Part shown: in pieces, positions 7,876 to 16,721 of the stretch
Numbering within the stretch: the stretch's first letter is position 1
Layout: each line of letters begins with the position of its first letter
Source of the DNA: Kribbella caucasensis
Lineage (GTDB): Bacteria; Actinomycetota; Actinomycetes; Propionibacteriales; Kribbellaceae
Direction of reading: 5' to 3'
NCBI RefSeq assembly: GCF_004361855.1
Contig: NZ_SNWQ01000025.1
Location: forward strand, 39,968 to 103,967
Length of the DNA stretch: 64,000 bases
The notes under the pieces: generated by a model
Databases searched by the model: none
The model's input: the letters and a program-made list of their open reading frames with translations, nothing else
What the model was told of the DNA's origin: nothing
Program-made: the position numbers and the translations under genes

Positions 7876-9015
7876 CCGCGGCGAGTCCAGCTGATCGCCG
7901 TACCGTTCCCGCAGCTGGGCGACCCGGTAGCGCACGGTCTGCGGGTGGATGTGCAGCTCCTCGGCGATCGCCGTACGGTCGCCCATGTGCCGCAGCCACG
8001 CGGTCAGCGTCTCGATCAGCCGCGCCCGCGCTCCGGTCGGGAGGTCGTCGAGCGGCGCGAGCAGCTGGTCGCGCAGGAACCCCATCAGGCGCTCGTCGCG
8101 ATAGACGATGATCGTGTCGAGATGCTCGTCGGCGAACACCGGTTCGTCGGTCAGGATGCCCTGTTGCTTGAGCCGTACGGCGATCTGCGCGATCGCGACG
8201 CTTCGCGGCAGGTGCTCCAGGGCCACGGTGTGGCCGACCACGGCATTGGCGCCCCGGAGTGCGCGGCGGAGCTGGTCCCGGCGGCCCGGCAGCCCGGGGT
8301 CGGGGACGATGGTGCCGGACAGTTGCTCGTGCCGCACGGGCAGGGATCCCGCATCCACGTGGGCCAGCACGCGCCGGGCGACGTCGGTGTTTGCGTCCAC
8401 CAGTACGACAGCCCCGGTCGCGGGGATCGGCCAGTTGGCCCGGGCGGCGGCCTCGCGGATCGCGTTCATGCTCGAGCGATCTGAGAGCAGCAGCTCGGCC
8501 AGCTCCTCACGGTTGCGCTCCCGAGCCGACGCGTCCTCGCTCTGCTCCAGGACATAGCCGCGCGCGGATGCCGAGGAGAGCTGGTTGACGAAGTCGAACA
8601 CCGCCTCGGCGAGCGCCGCCAGGACACCTGGCCGGACCCCGAGTGCCAGCGCCGTGTCCGAGACGTGCCGCCAGGCGGTGCGGGCGCCGAGCTGGTACGC
8701 GGTCAGCAGGCGGGTGAGGTCCTGACCGGCCTGCCACTGGCGGCGGCCGATCTGCTCGAACACGATCTGGATCGTCTGCGCGCCCTCGAGACTGTCGTCT
8801 CGCGACGCCGACCGGCCGTGCTCGGCCATGTCGAGGAGTCGGTGTATGAACAGCTCGGCGGCTTCCCGCATACCGTGCGGATTGTGTTCGAGGAACGCGG
8901 CGTACTCGGGCATACCGTCGGCGAGCAGGTCCCGGACCTCGGCCAGCAGCTCCGGCAGACGGTTGTCGAGGGCAAGCTCCAGTCTCGCCCGGCCCTGCGC
9001 CGCGTCGGTGCCCAT
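7831..9015 (-). CDS. PucR-family transcriptional regulator
   Basis: A 394-residue regulator. The C-terminal 60 residues carry the PucR helix-turn-helix (TLTAWLRHMGDRTAIAEELH followed by IHPQTVRYRVAQLRE). A GGDEF-like CdaR region precedes it, and the N-terminal ~170 residues are an alpha-helical RsbRD-type sensory region. Start ATG at 9015. It is divergent from the hopanoid operon with 176 bp between start codons, which makes it the obvious candidate regulator of that operon, though nothing in the sequence proves it. The 3' end overlaps the preceding acyltransferase gene antisense. Confidence 0.88.
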   Translation of the reverse strand: MGTDAAQGRARLELALDNRLPELLAEVRDLLADGMPEYAAFLEHNPHGMREAAELFIHRLLDMAEHGRSASRDDSLEGAQTIQIVFEQIGRRQWQAGQDLTRLLTAYQLGARTAWRHVSDTALALGVRPGVLAALAEAVFDFVNQLSSASARGYVLEQSEDASARERNREELAELLLSDRSSMNAIREAAARANWPIPATGAVVLVDANTDVARRVLAHVDAGSLPVRHEQLSGTIVPDPGLPGRRDQLRRALRGANAVVGHTVALEHLPRSVAIAQIAVRLKQQGILTDEPVFADEHLDTIIVYRDERLMGFLRDQLLAPLDDLPTGARARLIETLTAWLRHMGDRTAIAEELHIHPQTVRYRVAQLRERYGDQLDSPRSRARLFLALVWPFR

Positions 9016-9191
9016 CGCCCGCCCCCCGTAGTGCTCTAGACAGCCCTGTCGCGCCCTGGGACGTCCTGCCGCTCGTCCAGCTCTGAACGCCCAGCCGCGC
9101 TCTGGATTGTACGGTCGTGACAATTTTCGGGTCCAGGAATCACTCCGGCAGCGGCAGACCTGGCGATTGGGACGGACCGAAGATTGCTGAC

Positions 9192-10070
9192 ATGGCCAGC
9201 TCGCGTCACCGGCCGCCCAGAACTGCTCCCTCGTCAATCGACGAGGGAGCGTTGCGCACCCGCGAGAACGCCGAGAATTTCCCCGTCGCGCTGCGATTCC
9301 TGCCGCGTCAGCATCGCGACGACCTGCACGCGATCTACGCCTACGCCCGGATGGTCGACGAGATCGGCGACGCGTACACCGGCGACCGCACGGCCCGGCT
9401 GCGTGAGGTGGCGGCGGACCTCGGCACGATCTGGTCAGGCGGTCAGCCGTCGGACGCCATAGTCCGGAAGCTGGCCCTGACAGTGCGCGAGCGGGGGATG
9501 TCAGCCGAGCCGTTCGAGCGGCTGATCGAGGCGAACCTGCTGGACCAGGTGGTGTCGCGGTACGAGACCTTCGACGACCTGCGCGGGTACTGCGCTCTGT
9601 CCGCCGACCCGGTCGGCCGGATGGTGCTGGAGATCTTTGGACAGGCAACCCCGGAGGCCATCGCGCGATCCGACCAGGTCTGCACGGCGTTGCAACTGCT
9701 CGAACACTGGCAGGACGTCGGCGAGGACCGGCGCGCCGGTCGCGTGTACCTACCGCAGGAAGATCTCCGTCGGTACGGCGTCAGTGAGCGTGACCTGGAT
9801 CAGTCGAGCGCGGGCCGACGGCTCCGCGAGTTGATGCGGTTCGAGATCGAACGGGCCGCCGGACTGCTCGGTGAAGGGACGGCGATCGTGCAGCACCTGC
9901 AGGGATGGGGGCGGATCAGCGTGGCCGGCTTCGTCGCCGGGGGACAGGCGACTGTGTCGGCGTTGAGGCGCGCCGACGGCGATGTGCTTGACCGGTCCGC
10001 CCGGCCGTCGCAGTTGACCACAGCGATCCGGATCCTCGGCCTGCTGGCGAGCCGGCGGTCGGTGCGATGA
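9192..10070 (+). CDS. hpnC: Squalene synthase HpnC (hydroxysqualene-forming)
   Basis: First gene of the hopanoid operon, 292 residues from ATG 9192. HpnC-type enzymes convert presqualene diphosphate to hydroxysqualene in the three-enzyme HpnCDE route. Family marks: ENAENFPVALRFLPRQHRDD, first Asp-rich motif in MVDEIGDAY (about D56/D60), and second in LEHWQDVGEDRRAGRVYLP. An upstream in-frame GTG at 9117 would add 25 unconserved residues, so 9192 is preferred. An 11-bp perfect hairpin lies at codons ~12-20. It overlaps hpnD by the 4-bp ATGA, so the two are translationally coupled. Confidence 0.93.
   Translation: MASSRHRPPRTAPSSIDEGALRTRENAENFPVALRFLPRQHRDDLHAIYAYARMVDEIGDAYTGDRTARLREVAADLGTIWSGGQPSDAIVRKLALTVRERGMSAEPFERLIEANLLDQVVSRYETFDDLRGYCALSADPVGRMVLEIFGQATPEAIARSDQVCTALQLLEHWQDVGEDRRAGRVYLPQEDLRRYGVSERDLDQSSAGRRLRELMRFEIERAAGLLGEGTAIVQHLQGWGRISVAGFVAGGQATVSALRRADGDVLDRSARPSQLTTAIRILGLLASRRSVR
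9225..9250 (+). promoter_or_regulatory. Perfect hairpin in the first codons of hpnC
   Basis: GCTCCCTCGTC (9225-9235) pairs with GACGAGGGAGC (9240-9250) across a 4-nt AATC loop: 11 perfect base pairs, mostly G-C. It sits about 33 bp after the hpnC ATG, near the start of the whole hopanoid mRNA. It could act as an attenuator or translation brake, or be a protein binding palindrome. No U tract follows. Confidence 0.4.
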
Positions 10071-10927
10071 GCACGATCGAGCAGGCGTACGCCACCTGCG
10101 AGCAGATCACCCGGACCGAGGCAGGCAACTTCTACTACGGCATCCGCCTGCTGCCGCCATCCAAACGATCCGCCCTGTGCGCGGTCTACGCGCTTGCGCG
10201 CCGGATCGACGACATCGGCGACGGCGATGGCGCGACCGCTGACAAGGAGACGGCCCTCGCCGCGGTCCGCAAGGACCTCGGCAGGCTGGACGAGAGCAGC
10301 GACCCGGTGTTCACCGCGGTGAACGACGCCGCACGCCGGTTCCCGGTGCCGCTCACCGCGTTCGAGGAGCTCATCGACGGTGTCCAGATGGACCTGGGCG
10401 AGGTCAGGATCGCCGACTTCGACGAGCTTGTCGTGTACTGCCGCCACGTCGCCGGCTCCGTAGGCCGCCTGTGCCTGTCGATCTTCGGCAGCAGCACAAC
10501 GGACGCGAGGACTTCGCTGTACGCCGACCAACTCGGGGTCGCCCTGCAGCAGACCAACATCCTGCGCGACATCCGCGAAGACCTCGGCAACGGCCGCGTC
10601 TACCTCCCACAGGACGAGCTCGACCGGTACGGCGTGGAACTGCGTGTCGACGACCTCGGCGCGCTGGACGACCCAGCGGGCAGGCTGGCCGCCTACATCC
10701 GGTACGCCGCCGGGCGCGCGGGCGACTGGTATTCGCTCGGCCTGCGGCTCGTCCCACACCTCGACCGGCGCAGCGCGGCATGCTGCCGGGCAATGGCCGG
10801 GATCTACCACCATCTGCTCGACCGTATCGCTGCCGACCCGGTCCTCGTCTACGACCAAAGGTTGTCGCTCAGCGTCGCCCAGAAGGCGCGCGTCGCCGTG
10901 ACCGCCCTGGCCGGGGGAGGACGATGA
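10067..10927 (+). CDS. hpnD: Presqualene diphosphate synthase HpnD
   Basis: A 286-residue trans-isoprenyl diphosphate synthase-fold enzyme that joins two farnesyl diphosphates head to head into presqualene diphosphate. Seen: YYGIRLLPPSKRSALCAVYA, first Asp-rich motif RRIDDIGDG, and the second in TNILRDIREDLGNGRVYLP, which is more canonical than in HpnC as expected for HpnD. Overlaps hpnC and hpnE by ATGA at both ends. Confidence 0.94.
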   Translation: MSTIEQAYATCEQITRTEAGNFYYGIRLLPPSKRSALCAVYALARRIDDIGDGDGATADKETALAAVRKDLGRLDESSDPVFTAVNDAARRFPVPLTAFEELIDGVQMDLGEVRIADFDELVVYCRHVAGSVGRLCLSIFGSSTTDARTSLYADQLGVALQQTNILRDIREDLGNGRVYLPQDELDRYGVELRVDDLGALDDPAGRLAAYIRYAAGRAGDWYSLGLRLVPHLDRRSAACCRAMAGIYHHLLDRIAADPVLVYDQRLSLSVAQKARVAVTALAGGGR

Positions 10928-12264
10928 CCGCCCGGCGCGTCGCAGTCGTCGGGGGTGGCCTGGCCGGCCTCACCGCGGCACTGCGATGCGCCGACGAAGG
11001 CTGTGCTGTCACGCTGTTCGAAGCACGACCCCGGCTCGGTGGGCTCACTCACTCGTTCCAGCGCGACGGACTGTGGATCGACAACGGCCAACATGTGTTC
11101 CTGCGGTGCTGCACGGCGTATCAGGGATTTCTGGAGCGGCTGGGCGTCGCTGACCGGGTCACCGTGCAGGACCGGCTCGACGTACCGGTCCGCAGTGAGC
11201 TCGATGCGCGAGCCGGGCGACTTCGCCGTACGGGATTGCCGGCGCCACTCCACCTCGGGTCTACCTTGGCGCGCTATCGATGGTTGAGCCCGACGGCTCA
11301 GGCGCGAGTGGTGCGCGCCGCTTTGGCGCTTGGTCGGGTGGATCGCACAGATCCCGAGGTCGACCGTCGGTCCTTCGGTGATTGGCTCACCGCGCACGGT
11401 CAGGATCGGCGGGCCATCGAGGCCGTCTGGGACCTGATCGGCATCGCGACGCTGAACGCTCCGGCTGAGCGTGCGTCCCTGGCACTCGCCGCGACGGTCT
11501 TCCAGGTCGGCCTGCTGGAGTCAGCCGCCGCAGCCGACATCGGTTGGTCCCTGGTACCGCTCCAGGAGTTGCACGGCGACGCGGCCTTCCGTGCGCTGAC
11601 CGCGGCGGGGGTGACCGTGCGAACCCGGTGCAAGGTCCGTGACGTCGTACCGGCCGGTGAGGGCTGGACGGTGGACGGTGGCGCCTTCAACGACGTCGTA
11701 CTCGCCGTTCCTCCAGCGGCCGTGGAGACACTCACCCCGCCAGGCGCGATTGAGCTGGAGCCGGGCTGGGCAGAGGAGCTCGGTAGCACGCCGATCGTCA
11801 ACCTCCACGTCATCTACGACCGGGTCGTGCTCGACGAGCCGTTCTTCGCGGCGGTCGACAGCCCGCTGCAGTGGGTGTTCGACCGCTCCAGCCAGGCTGG
11901 ACTCAGTCAGGGGCAGTACATCGCGGTGTCGCTGTCGGCGGCGGACGACATCGTCGATACACCGGTCTCGGCGCTGCGCGACCGGTTCCTTCCACACCTG
12001 GAACGTCTGCTGCGGGTCTCCGCCGAGACCCGTGTACTGGAGTTCTTCGTCACCCGGGAACGGCAGGCCACCTTCCGGCAGCGGCCGGGCACCGTCGGCC
12101 TGCGTGCGTCGGCGCGTACGGCGCTACCCGGGCTCTACCTGGCCGGTGCTTGGACCGACACCGGCTGGCCCGCAACCATGGAGGGCGCTGTCCGCAGCGG
12201 AGCGGCCGCAGTGGCCGCGCTGCTCCAACGGTGCCCAGCTGAACGTCGGGAGGCAGTGGTATGA
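10924..12264 (+). CDS. hpnE: Hydroxysqualene dehydroxylase HpnE (FAD-dependent)
   Basis: A 446-residue amine-oxidase/desaturase-fold flavoprotein that reduces hydroxysqualene to squalene. The N terminus has the FAD-binding VAVVGGGLAGLTAALRCA, then EARPRLGGLTHSF and the family segment IDNGQHVFLRCC. The C-terminal FAD contact is in LYLAGAWTDTGWPATMEGAV. Start ATG 10924 overlaps the hpnD stop by 4 bp; its own end overlaps the next start the same way. Confidence 0.93.
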   Translation: MTARRVAVVGGGLAGLTAALRCADEGCAVTLFEARPRLGGLTHSFQRDGLWIDNGQHVFLRCCTAYQGFLERLGVADRVTVQDRLDVPVRSELDARAGRLRRTGLPAPLHLGSTLARYRWLSPTAQARVVRAALALGRVDRTDPEVDRRSFGDWLTAHGQDRRAIEAVWDLIGIATLNAPAERASLALAATVFQVGLLESAAAADIGWSLVPLQELHGDAAFRALTAAGVTVRTRCKVRDVVPAGEGWTVDGGAFNDVVLAVPPAAVETLTPPGAIELEPGWAEELGSTPIVNLHVIYDRVVLDEPFFAAVDSPLQWVFDRSSQAGLSQGQYIAVSLSAADDIVDTPVSALRDRFLPHLERLLRVSAETRVLEFFVTRERQATFRQRPGTVGLRASARTALPGLYLAGAWTDTGWPATMEGAVRSGAAAVAALLQRCPAERREAVV

Positions 12265-13274
12265 CGATCACCGCGGAAACCCTCGACCGCAGTCGCGGCC
12301 TGGTCGCGCCGGCCCTGCGCCAGGCCGTCGAGCGCCTCGATCCCTTCACTCGGCTGGTCGTTTCGTACCACCTCGGCTGGTCGGACGAGCACGGGAGGCC
12401 GACCGAGGCCAACCCGGGCAAGAGCCTGCGACCCGCGCTCGCCCTGCTCGCGGCCGAAGCGGTCACGGGCGTGCCCGAACCGGGATTGCCGGGCGCAGTG
12501 GCGGTCGAGCTCGTCCACAACTTCTCCCTGCTGCACGACGATCTGATGGATCGCGACACCGAGCGCCGCCACCGCCGGACCGTCTGGGCTGTCTGGGGCG
12601 ACGCGACCGCCGTACTGGCTGGTGACGCGCTCCTTTCCCTTGCCCACGAGGTGTTGACCGAGAGCGAATCGCCGTACCGGCAAGCAGCCGGCCAGGCAGT
12701 GGCGATCGCCACTCGGGAGCTGATTCGCGGGCAGGTGCTGGATCTCGCCTTCGAGCAGCGGAACGACGTGACGCTGGACGAGTGCCTCGAGATGGCGGCC
12801 GGCAAGACCGGCGCCCTGCTCGGGGTCAGCGCGGCGATCGGCGCGATTCTGGCCGGGGCGCCGCAGGCGGTGGTCGCCGGGCTGTCCAGGTTCGGTGCCG
12901 AGCTGGGGATGGCGTTCCAGCTCGTCGACGACCTGCTCGGGATCTGGGGATCACCTGTGGTCACGGGCAAGCCGGTGTTCGCCGATCTGGTCGCGCGAAA
13001 GAAGACGTTGCCGGTGACCTGGTCGCTCGATCACGGTGGCGAGGCCGGGCGGGAGCTGGCCGCGTGGCTGCGCCGCGACGGCGGTCTGACGGAGGACGAG
13101 CTCCGGTACGCCGCTCAGCTGATCGAGCGTGCCGGTGGTCGGGACTGGGCAACTCAGGAAGCGCGGGACCGCATCGGCCTGGCCGAGCATGCTCTCGACC
13201 AAGCAGGGCTCGACGACGTCGTCCGGAACCGGCTCGGTCAGGTCGCCCGCTTCGTGATCGAGAGGCAGTCATGA
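12261..13274 (+). CDS. Polyprenyl (farnesyl/geranylgeranyl) diphosphate synthase
   Basis: A 337-residue all-alpha E-isoprenyl diphosphate synthase. First Asp-rich motif LLHDDLMDRDTERR, followed by the substrate-binding GKSLRPALALLA upstream and a second motif QLVDDLLGIWG. The variant DDLLG second motif is usual in actinobacterial GGPP/FPP synthases. In this operon it presumably supplies C15 precursor for HpnD, but product chain length cannot be fixed from sequence. ATGA overlaps on both sides. Confidence 0.9.
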   Translation: MTITAETLDRSRGLVAPALRQAVERLDPFTRLVVSYHLGWSDEHGRPTEANPGKSLRPALALLAAEAVTGVPEPGLPGAVAVELVHNFSLLHDDLMDRDTERRHRRTVWAVWGDATAVLAGDALLSLAHEVLTESESPYRQAAGQAVAIATRELIRGQVLDLAFEQRNDVTLDECLEMAAGKTGALLGVSAAIGAILAGAPQAVVAGLSRFGAELGMAFQLVDDLLGIWGSPVVTGKPVFADLVARKKTLPVTWSLDHGGEAGRELAAWLRRDGGLTEDELRYAAQLIERAGGRDWATQEARDRIGLAEHALDQAGLDDVVRNRLGQVARFVIERQS

Positions 13275-15205
13275 CGGCTGGGGAACGCATCGACCCACCT
13301 GCCGCAATCGGTACGGCGCCTGACGCGGTTGGTGCGGCGGCCGACGCGCGGGCGGCCCTGGGCGCGGCGGTGGAACACCTGCGGGGGCAGCAGCACGAGG
13401 ACGGCTGGTGGAAGGGTCTGCTGGCCACCAACGTGACGATGGACGCCGAGGACCTGATGCTCCGGGCGTTCCTCGGCATCGCGACGCAGCGGACGAACGA
13501 GGAGACGGCCCGCTGGATCCGTTCCCAGCAACGGGTGGACGGGTCATGGGCGACGTTCCATGGTGGGCCAGGCGACCTGTCGACCACTGTCGAGGCGTGG
13601 GTCGCCCTGCGGTTCGCCGGTGATCAGCCCGATGCGCGGCACATGCGCCAGGCCGCCGAGTTCGTCCGGTCCAAGGGTGGGGTCGAGCGGGCTCGCGTGT
13701 TCAGCCATATCTGGCTCGCGCTGTTCGGGCTGTGGAGCTGGGACGACTGTCCTGCGCTGCCGCCGGAGATCATGTACCTGCCGGCGTGGGCGCCTCTCAA
13801 CATCTACAACTGGGGTTGCTGGGCTCGTCAGACCATCGTGCCGCTCACCATCGTCAGCGCCCTCGAGCCCGTGCATCCCGTGGAGTTCGGCATTGCAGAG
13901 CTGAAGACCGGGGCACCGCCGCCGCCACGACGACCGGCGTACAGCATCGCTGGGTTCTTCCAGCGGCTCGACCCTGTGCTGCACAGCTACGGGCGTCGGC
14001 CGCTCAAACACCTGCGGCAGAAGGCGATGCGCCTCGCCGTCGAGTGGATCCTGGCGCGTCAGGAAGCCGACGGCGGCTGGGGCGGCATCCAGCCGCCGTG
14101 GGTGTATTCGCTCATCGCGCTGCACCGGATGGGGTACTCGCTCGACCACCCGGCGATGCGTGCCGGGATCGAAGGGCTCGAAGGCTTCACTGTCCAGGCC
14201 TCCTCGTCCGACGGACCTGTGCGGTGGCTGGAGGCGTGCCAGTCGCCGGTGTGGGACACCGGGCTCGCACTCGCCGCCCTGCTCGACGCAGGCGTTCCGG
14301 CGGACGATCCGGCCGTCCTCAGAGCGACCGACTGGTTGCTGGACGAGCAGATTCTGGCCGGTGGTGACTTGCAAGTGCGCCGTCCCAGGCTGCCGCCGGG
14401 CGGGTGGGCCTTCGAGTTTGCCAACGACAACTATCCCGACACCGACGACACCGCCGAGATCGTGTTGGCCCTGCGCCGGGTGGATCACCCGGATGCCGCG
14501 CGGGTGCGGGCGGCGATCGATCGTGCGGTCGTGTGGACGACCGGGATGCAGTCCGGTGACGGCGGGTGGGGCGCGTTTGACGCGGACAACACCCACACGC
14601 TGGCGAACGCGTTGCCGTTCTGCGATTTCGGTGCCGTCATCGATCCACCGTCGGCCGACGTCACCGCACATGTGGTCGAAATGCTCGCCGCCGAAGGCCG
14701 TACGGCCGAGGAGCCGTGCCGGCACGGCGTACGGTGGCTGCTCGACGCGCAGGAGGCTGACGGATCGTGGTTCGGTCGCTGGGGTGCCAATCACGTCTAT
14801 GGCACCGGCGCTGTCGTGCCGGCGCTGATTGCGGTGGGGATACCGGCCGGCGCGCCGGCGGTGCGAGCAGCCGTGAGGTGGCTCGAGGATCACCAGAACG
14901 ATGACGGAGGTTGGGGCGAGGACCTGCGCTCGTACGACGATCCGGCCTGGATCGGTCGAGGTGAGTCGACCGCCTCACAGACCGCCTGGGCGCTGCTCGC
15001 TCTGCTTGCCGCCGGTGAAGACACCGCCTCGGTCGACCAGGGTGTGGAGTACCTCGTCCGCACTCAGCTGGCGGACGGCGGCTGGGACGAGGAGCTGTAC
15101 ACCGGCACGGGCTTTCCGGGCGACTTCTACATCAACTACGAGATCTACCGGCTCGTCTTCCCGATCTGGGCGCTCGGCCGCTTCGTCGCGCGGAGTACCC
15201 GATGA
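13271..15205 (+). CDS. shc: Squalene-hopene cyclase
   Basis: A 644-residue class II triterpene cyclase that protonates and folds squalene into hopene/hopanol at the membrane face. The catalytic motif DTDDTA lies at about residues 390-395. Repeated QW motifs are clear: QQHEDGWWKG, RQEADGGWGG, QSGDGGWGAF, QEADGSWFGRWG, QNDDGGWGED and TQLADGGWDE. Length is normal for the family. ATGA overlaps on both sides. Confidence 0.96.
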   Translation: MTAGERIDPPAAIGTAPDAVGAAADARAALGAAVEHLRGQQHEDGWWKGLLATNVTMDAEDLMLRAFLGIATQRTNEETARWIRSQQRVDGSWATFHGGPGDLSTTVEAWVALRFAGDQPDARHMRQAAEFVRSKGGVERARVFSHIWLALFGLWSWDDCPALPPEIMYLPAWAPLNIYNWGCWARQTIVPLTIVSALEPVHPVEFGIAELKTGAPPPPRRPAYSIAGFFQRLDPVLHSYGRRPLKHLRQKAMRLAVEWILARQEADGGWGGIQPPWVYSLIALHRMGYSLDHPAMRAGIEGLEGFTVQASSSDGPVRWLEACQSPVWDTGLALAALLDAGVPADDPAVLRATDWLLDEQILAGGDLQVRRPRLPPGGWAFEFANDNYPDTDDTAEIVLALRRVDHPDAARVRAAIDRAVVWTTGMQSGDGGWGAFDADNTHTLANALPFCDFGAVIDPPSADVTAHVVEMLAAEGRTAEEPCRHGVRWLLDAQEADGSWFGRWGANHVYGTGAVVPALIAVGIPAGAPAVRAAVRWLEDHQNDDGGWGEDLRSYDDPAWIGRGESTASQTAWALLALLAAGEDTASVDQGVEYLVRTQLADGGWDEELYTGTGFPGDFYINYEIYRLVFPIWALGRFVARSTR

Positions 15206-16719
15206 CCGGAATCGTCAGTACGCCGTTGCTGTCCGAGTGGCTCGCACTCCGCGACCGGCTCACGGCCGACGTTCTCCGCACCGGACGCTCCTCGGACGGC
15301 GGACTCGGGCAGACCGGAGAACCGGAGGAGAAGGGTGAGGCGGAGCTGGCCGGACCGCCCGGCAGGCGGCCGGTGCTGGTGGCCGGGGTGGCCGGTGGTC
15401 TCGGCAACGAACTCCGGCCCGGCGACCTGGTCGTCGCGGACGAGATCCGGGGTGGCGCCGAGCCGATTCCAAGCTATGCGTCCCCGTTCCTCGTGGGTTC
15501 GTTGCGGCGTGCCGGCCTGCGGGTACACCACGGGCCCGTCGAGACGACCCCGCGGATCGTCGATGCGCCGGATGCCCGCCGTACGCTCGGAGTGACCGGC
15601 GCTCTCGCTGTCGACACGGAGTCGGCCCTGCTGGCCGCTGCCGCACCACCAGGACAGGCAGCCGTGATCCGCGCCGTCGTCGACACGGCGGGCCACCGGC
15701 TACTCCGTCCAGGGACGCTGGTTCGCGGGCCGAAAGCCTTGTGGGCCTTGCGTCGCGCGGCGCCGGTTATCGATGCCTGGGCCGCCGCGACCGATGATCG
15801 CGAGGTCGTCCTCGCGGGTCCGCGGTCCTTCTGCGCGGGCGTCGAGCGCGCCATCGAGATCGTGGAACGTGCGCTGGCGAAGTTCGGGCCGCCGGTCTAC
15901 GTACGCCGTCAGATCGTGCACAACATCCACGTTGTCAGTGAGCTGGAGCGGCGCGGCGCAGTCTTCGTCGAGGAGGTCGCAGAGGTGCCCGAGGGCAGCA
16001 TCACCGTGCTCGCCGCCCACGGCGTCGCCCCGCAGGTCCGTACCGACGCCGCCGCACGCAACCTCCGGCTGATCGACGCCACCTGCCCGCTGGTCGCCAA
16101 GGTGCACAGCGAAGTACGCCGCTTTGTTGCTCGCGGCAACACCGTGTTCCTGATCGGTCATCGCGACCACGAGGAGGTCGTCGGCACTCAAGGTGAGGCG
16201 CCCGGTCAGGTGATCGTCGTGACCGATCCCGACGAGGCCGGGCGGGTGAGCGTCGCCGATCCGCGACGAGTCTCCTACGTCATGCAAACCACCCTCGCCG
16301 TCGACGAGGCCGAGCAGACGGCGACCGTTCTGCGTGACCGGTTCCCCGCGCTGACCGGTCCGCGCAGCGACGACATCTGCTACGCCACCACGAACCGGCA
16401 GCAGGCGGTCCGCGCCGTCGCGCGAGACACCGACCTTGTCCTCGTGCTTGGATCTGCGAACTCGTCCAACTCCCATCGGCTCGCGGAGGTCGCCGTGGCC
16501 GAGGGGGTCAAGGCGCATCTCGTCGACGACGCGAGCGCCGTAGACCTGCACTGGCTGCGCGGCGTACGACGTATCGGCGTCACCGCCGGAGCATCCGCAC
16601 CACCCCGGCTCGTTGACGACCTGGTGCGGTGTCTGTCCGGCCTCGGCCAGGTGACTGTCACCGAGATCAGCGTCGTCGACGAGCACATCCGATTCACTCT
16701 GCCCCGGGAGGTGAGCTGA
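15202..16719 (+). CDS. ispH: HpnG-like phosphorylase domain fused to IspH (HMBPP reductase)
   Basis: A 505-residue fusion. Residues ~45-190 resemble the nucleoside phosphorylase fold of HpnG (VAGVAGGLGNELRPGDLVVA, VDTESALL), the enzyme expected to release adenine from adenosylhopane. Residues ~200-500 are an IspH [4Fe-4S] reductase making IPP and DMAPP from HMBPP, with its three cluster cysteines in RSFCAGVERAI (about C211), DATCPLVAKVH (C295) and DDICYATTNRQ (C393). The 84/98-residue spacing closely matches standard IspH. Conserved NSHRLAEVA is also present. The N-terminal domain is short for HpnG and its activity is inferred. ATGA overlap with shc. Confidence 0.88.
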   Translation: MTGIVSTPLLSEWLALRDRLTADVLRTGRSSDGGLGQTGEPEEKGEAELAGPPGRRPVLVAGVAGGLGNELRPGDLVVADEIRGGAEPIPSYASPFLVGSLRRAGLRVHHGPVETTPRIVDAPDARRTLGVTGALAVDTESALLAAAAPPGQAAVIRAVVDTAGHRLLRPGTLVRGPKALWALRRAAPVIDAWAAATDDREVVLAGPRSFCAGVERAIEIVERALAKFGPPVYVRRQIVHNIHVVSELERRGAVFVEEVAEVPEGSITVLAAHGVAPQVRTDAAARNLRLIDATCPLVAKVHSEVRRFVARGNTVFLIGHRDHEEVVGTQGEAPGQVIVVTDPDEAGRVSVADPRRVSYVMQTTLAVDEAEQTATVLRDRFPALTGPRSDDICYATTNRQQAVRAVARDTDLVLVLGSANSSNSHRLAEVAVAEGVKAHLVDDASAVDLHWLRGVRRIGVTAGASAPPRLVDDLVRCLSGLGQVTVTEISVVDEHIRFTLPREVS

Positions 16720-16721
16720 CC

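Noticed and set aside
13544..14893. 450-codon minus-strand frame inside shc.
   Set aside because: Shadow of the squalene-hopene cyclase, which has complete motifs; no start signal or homology.
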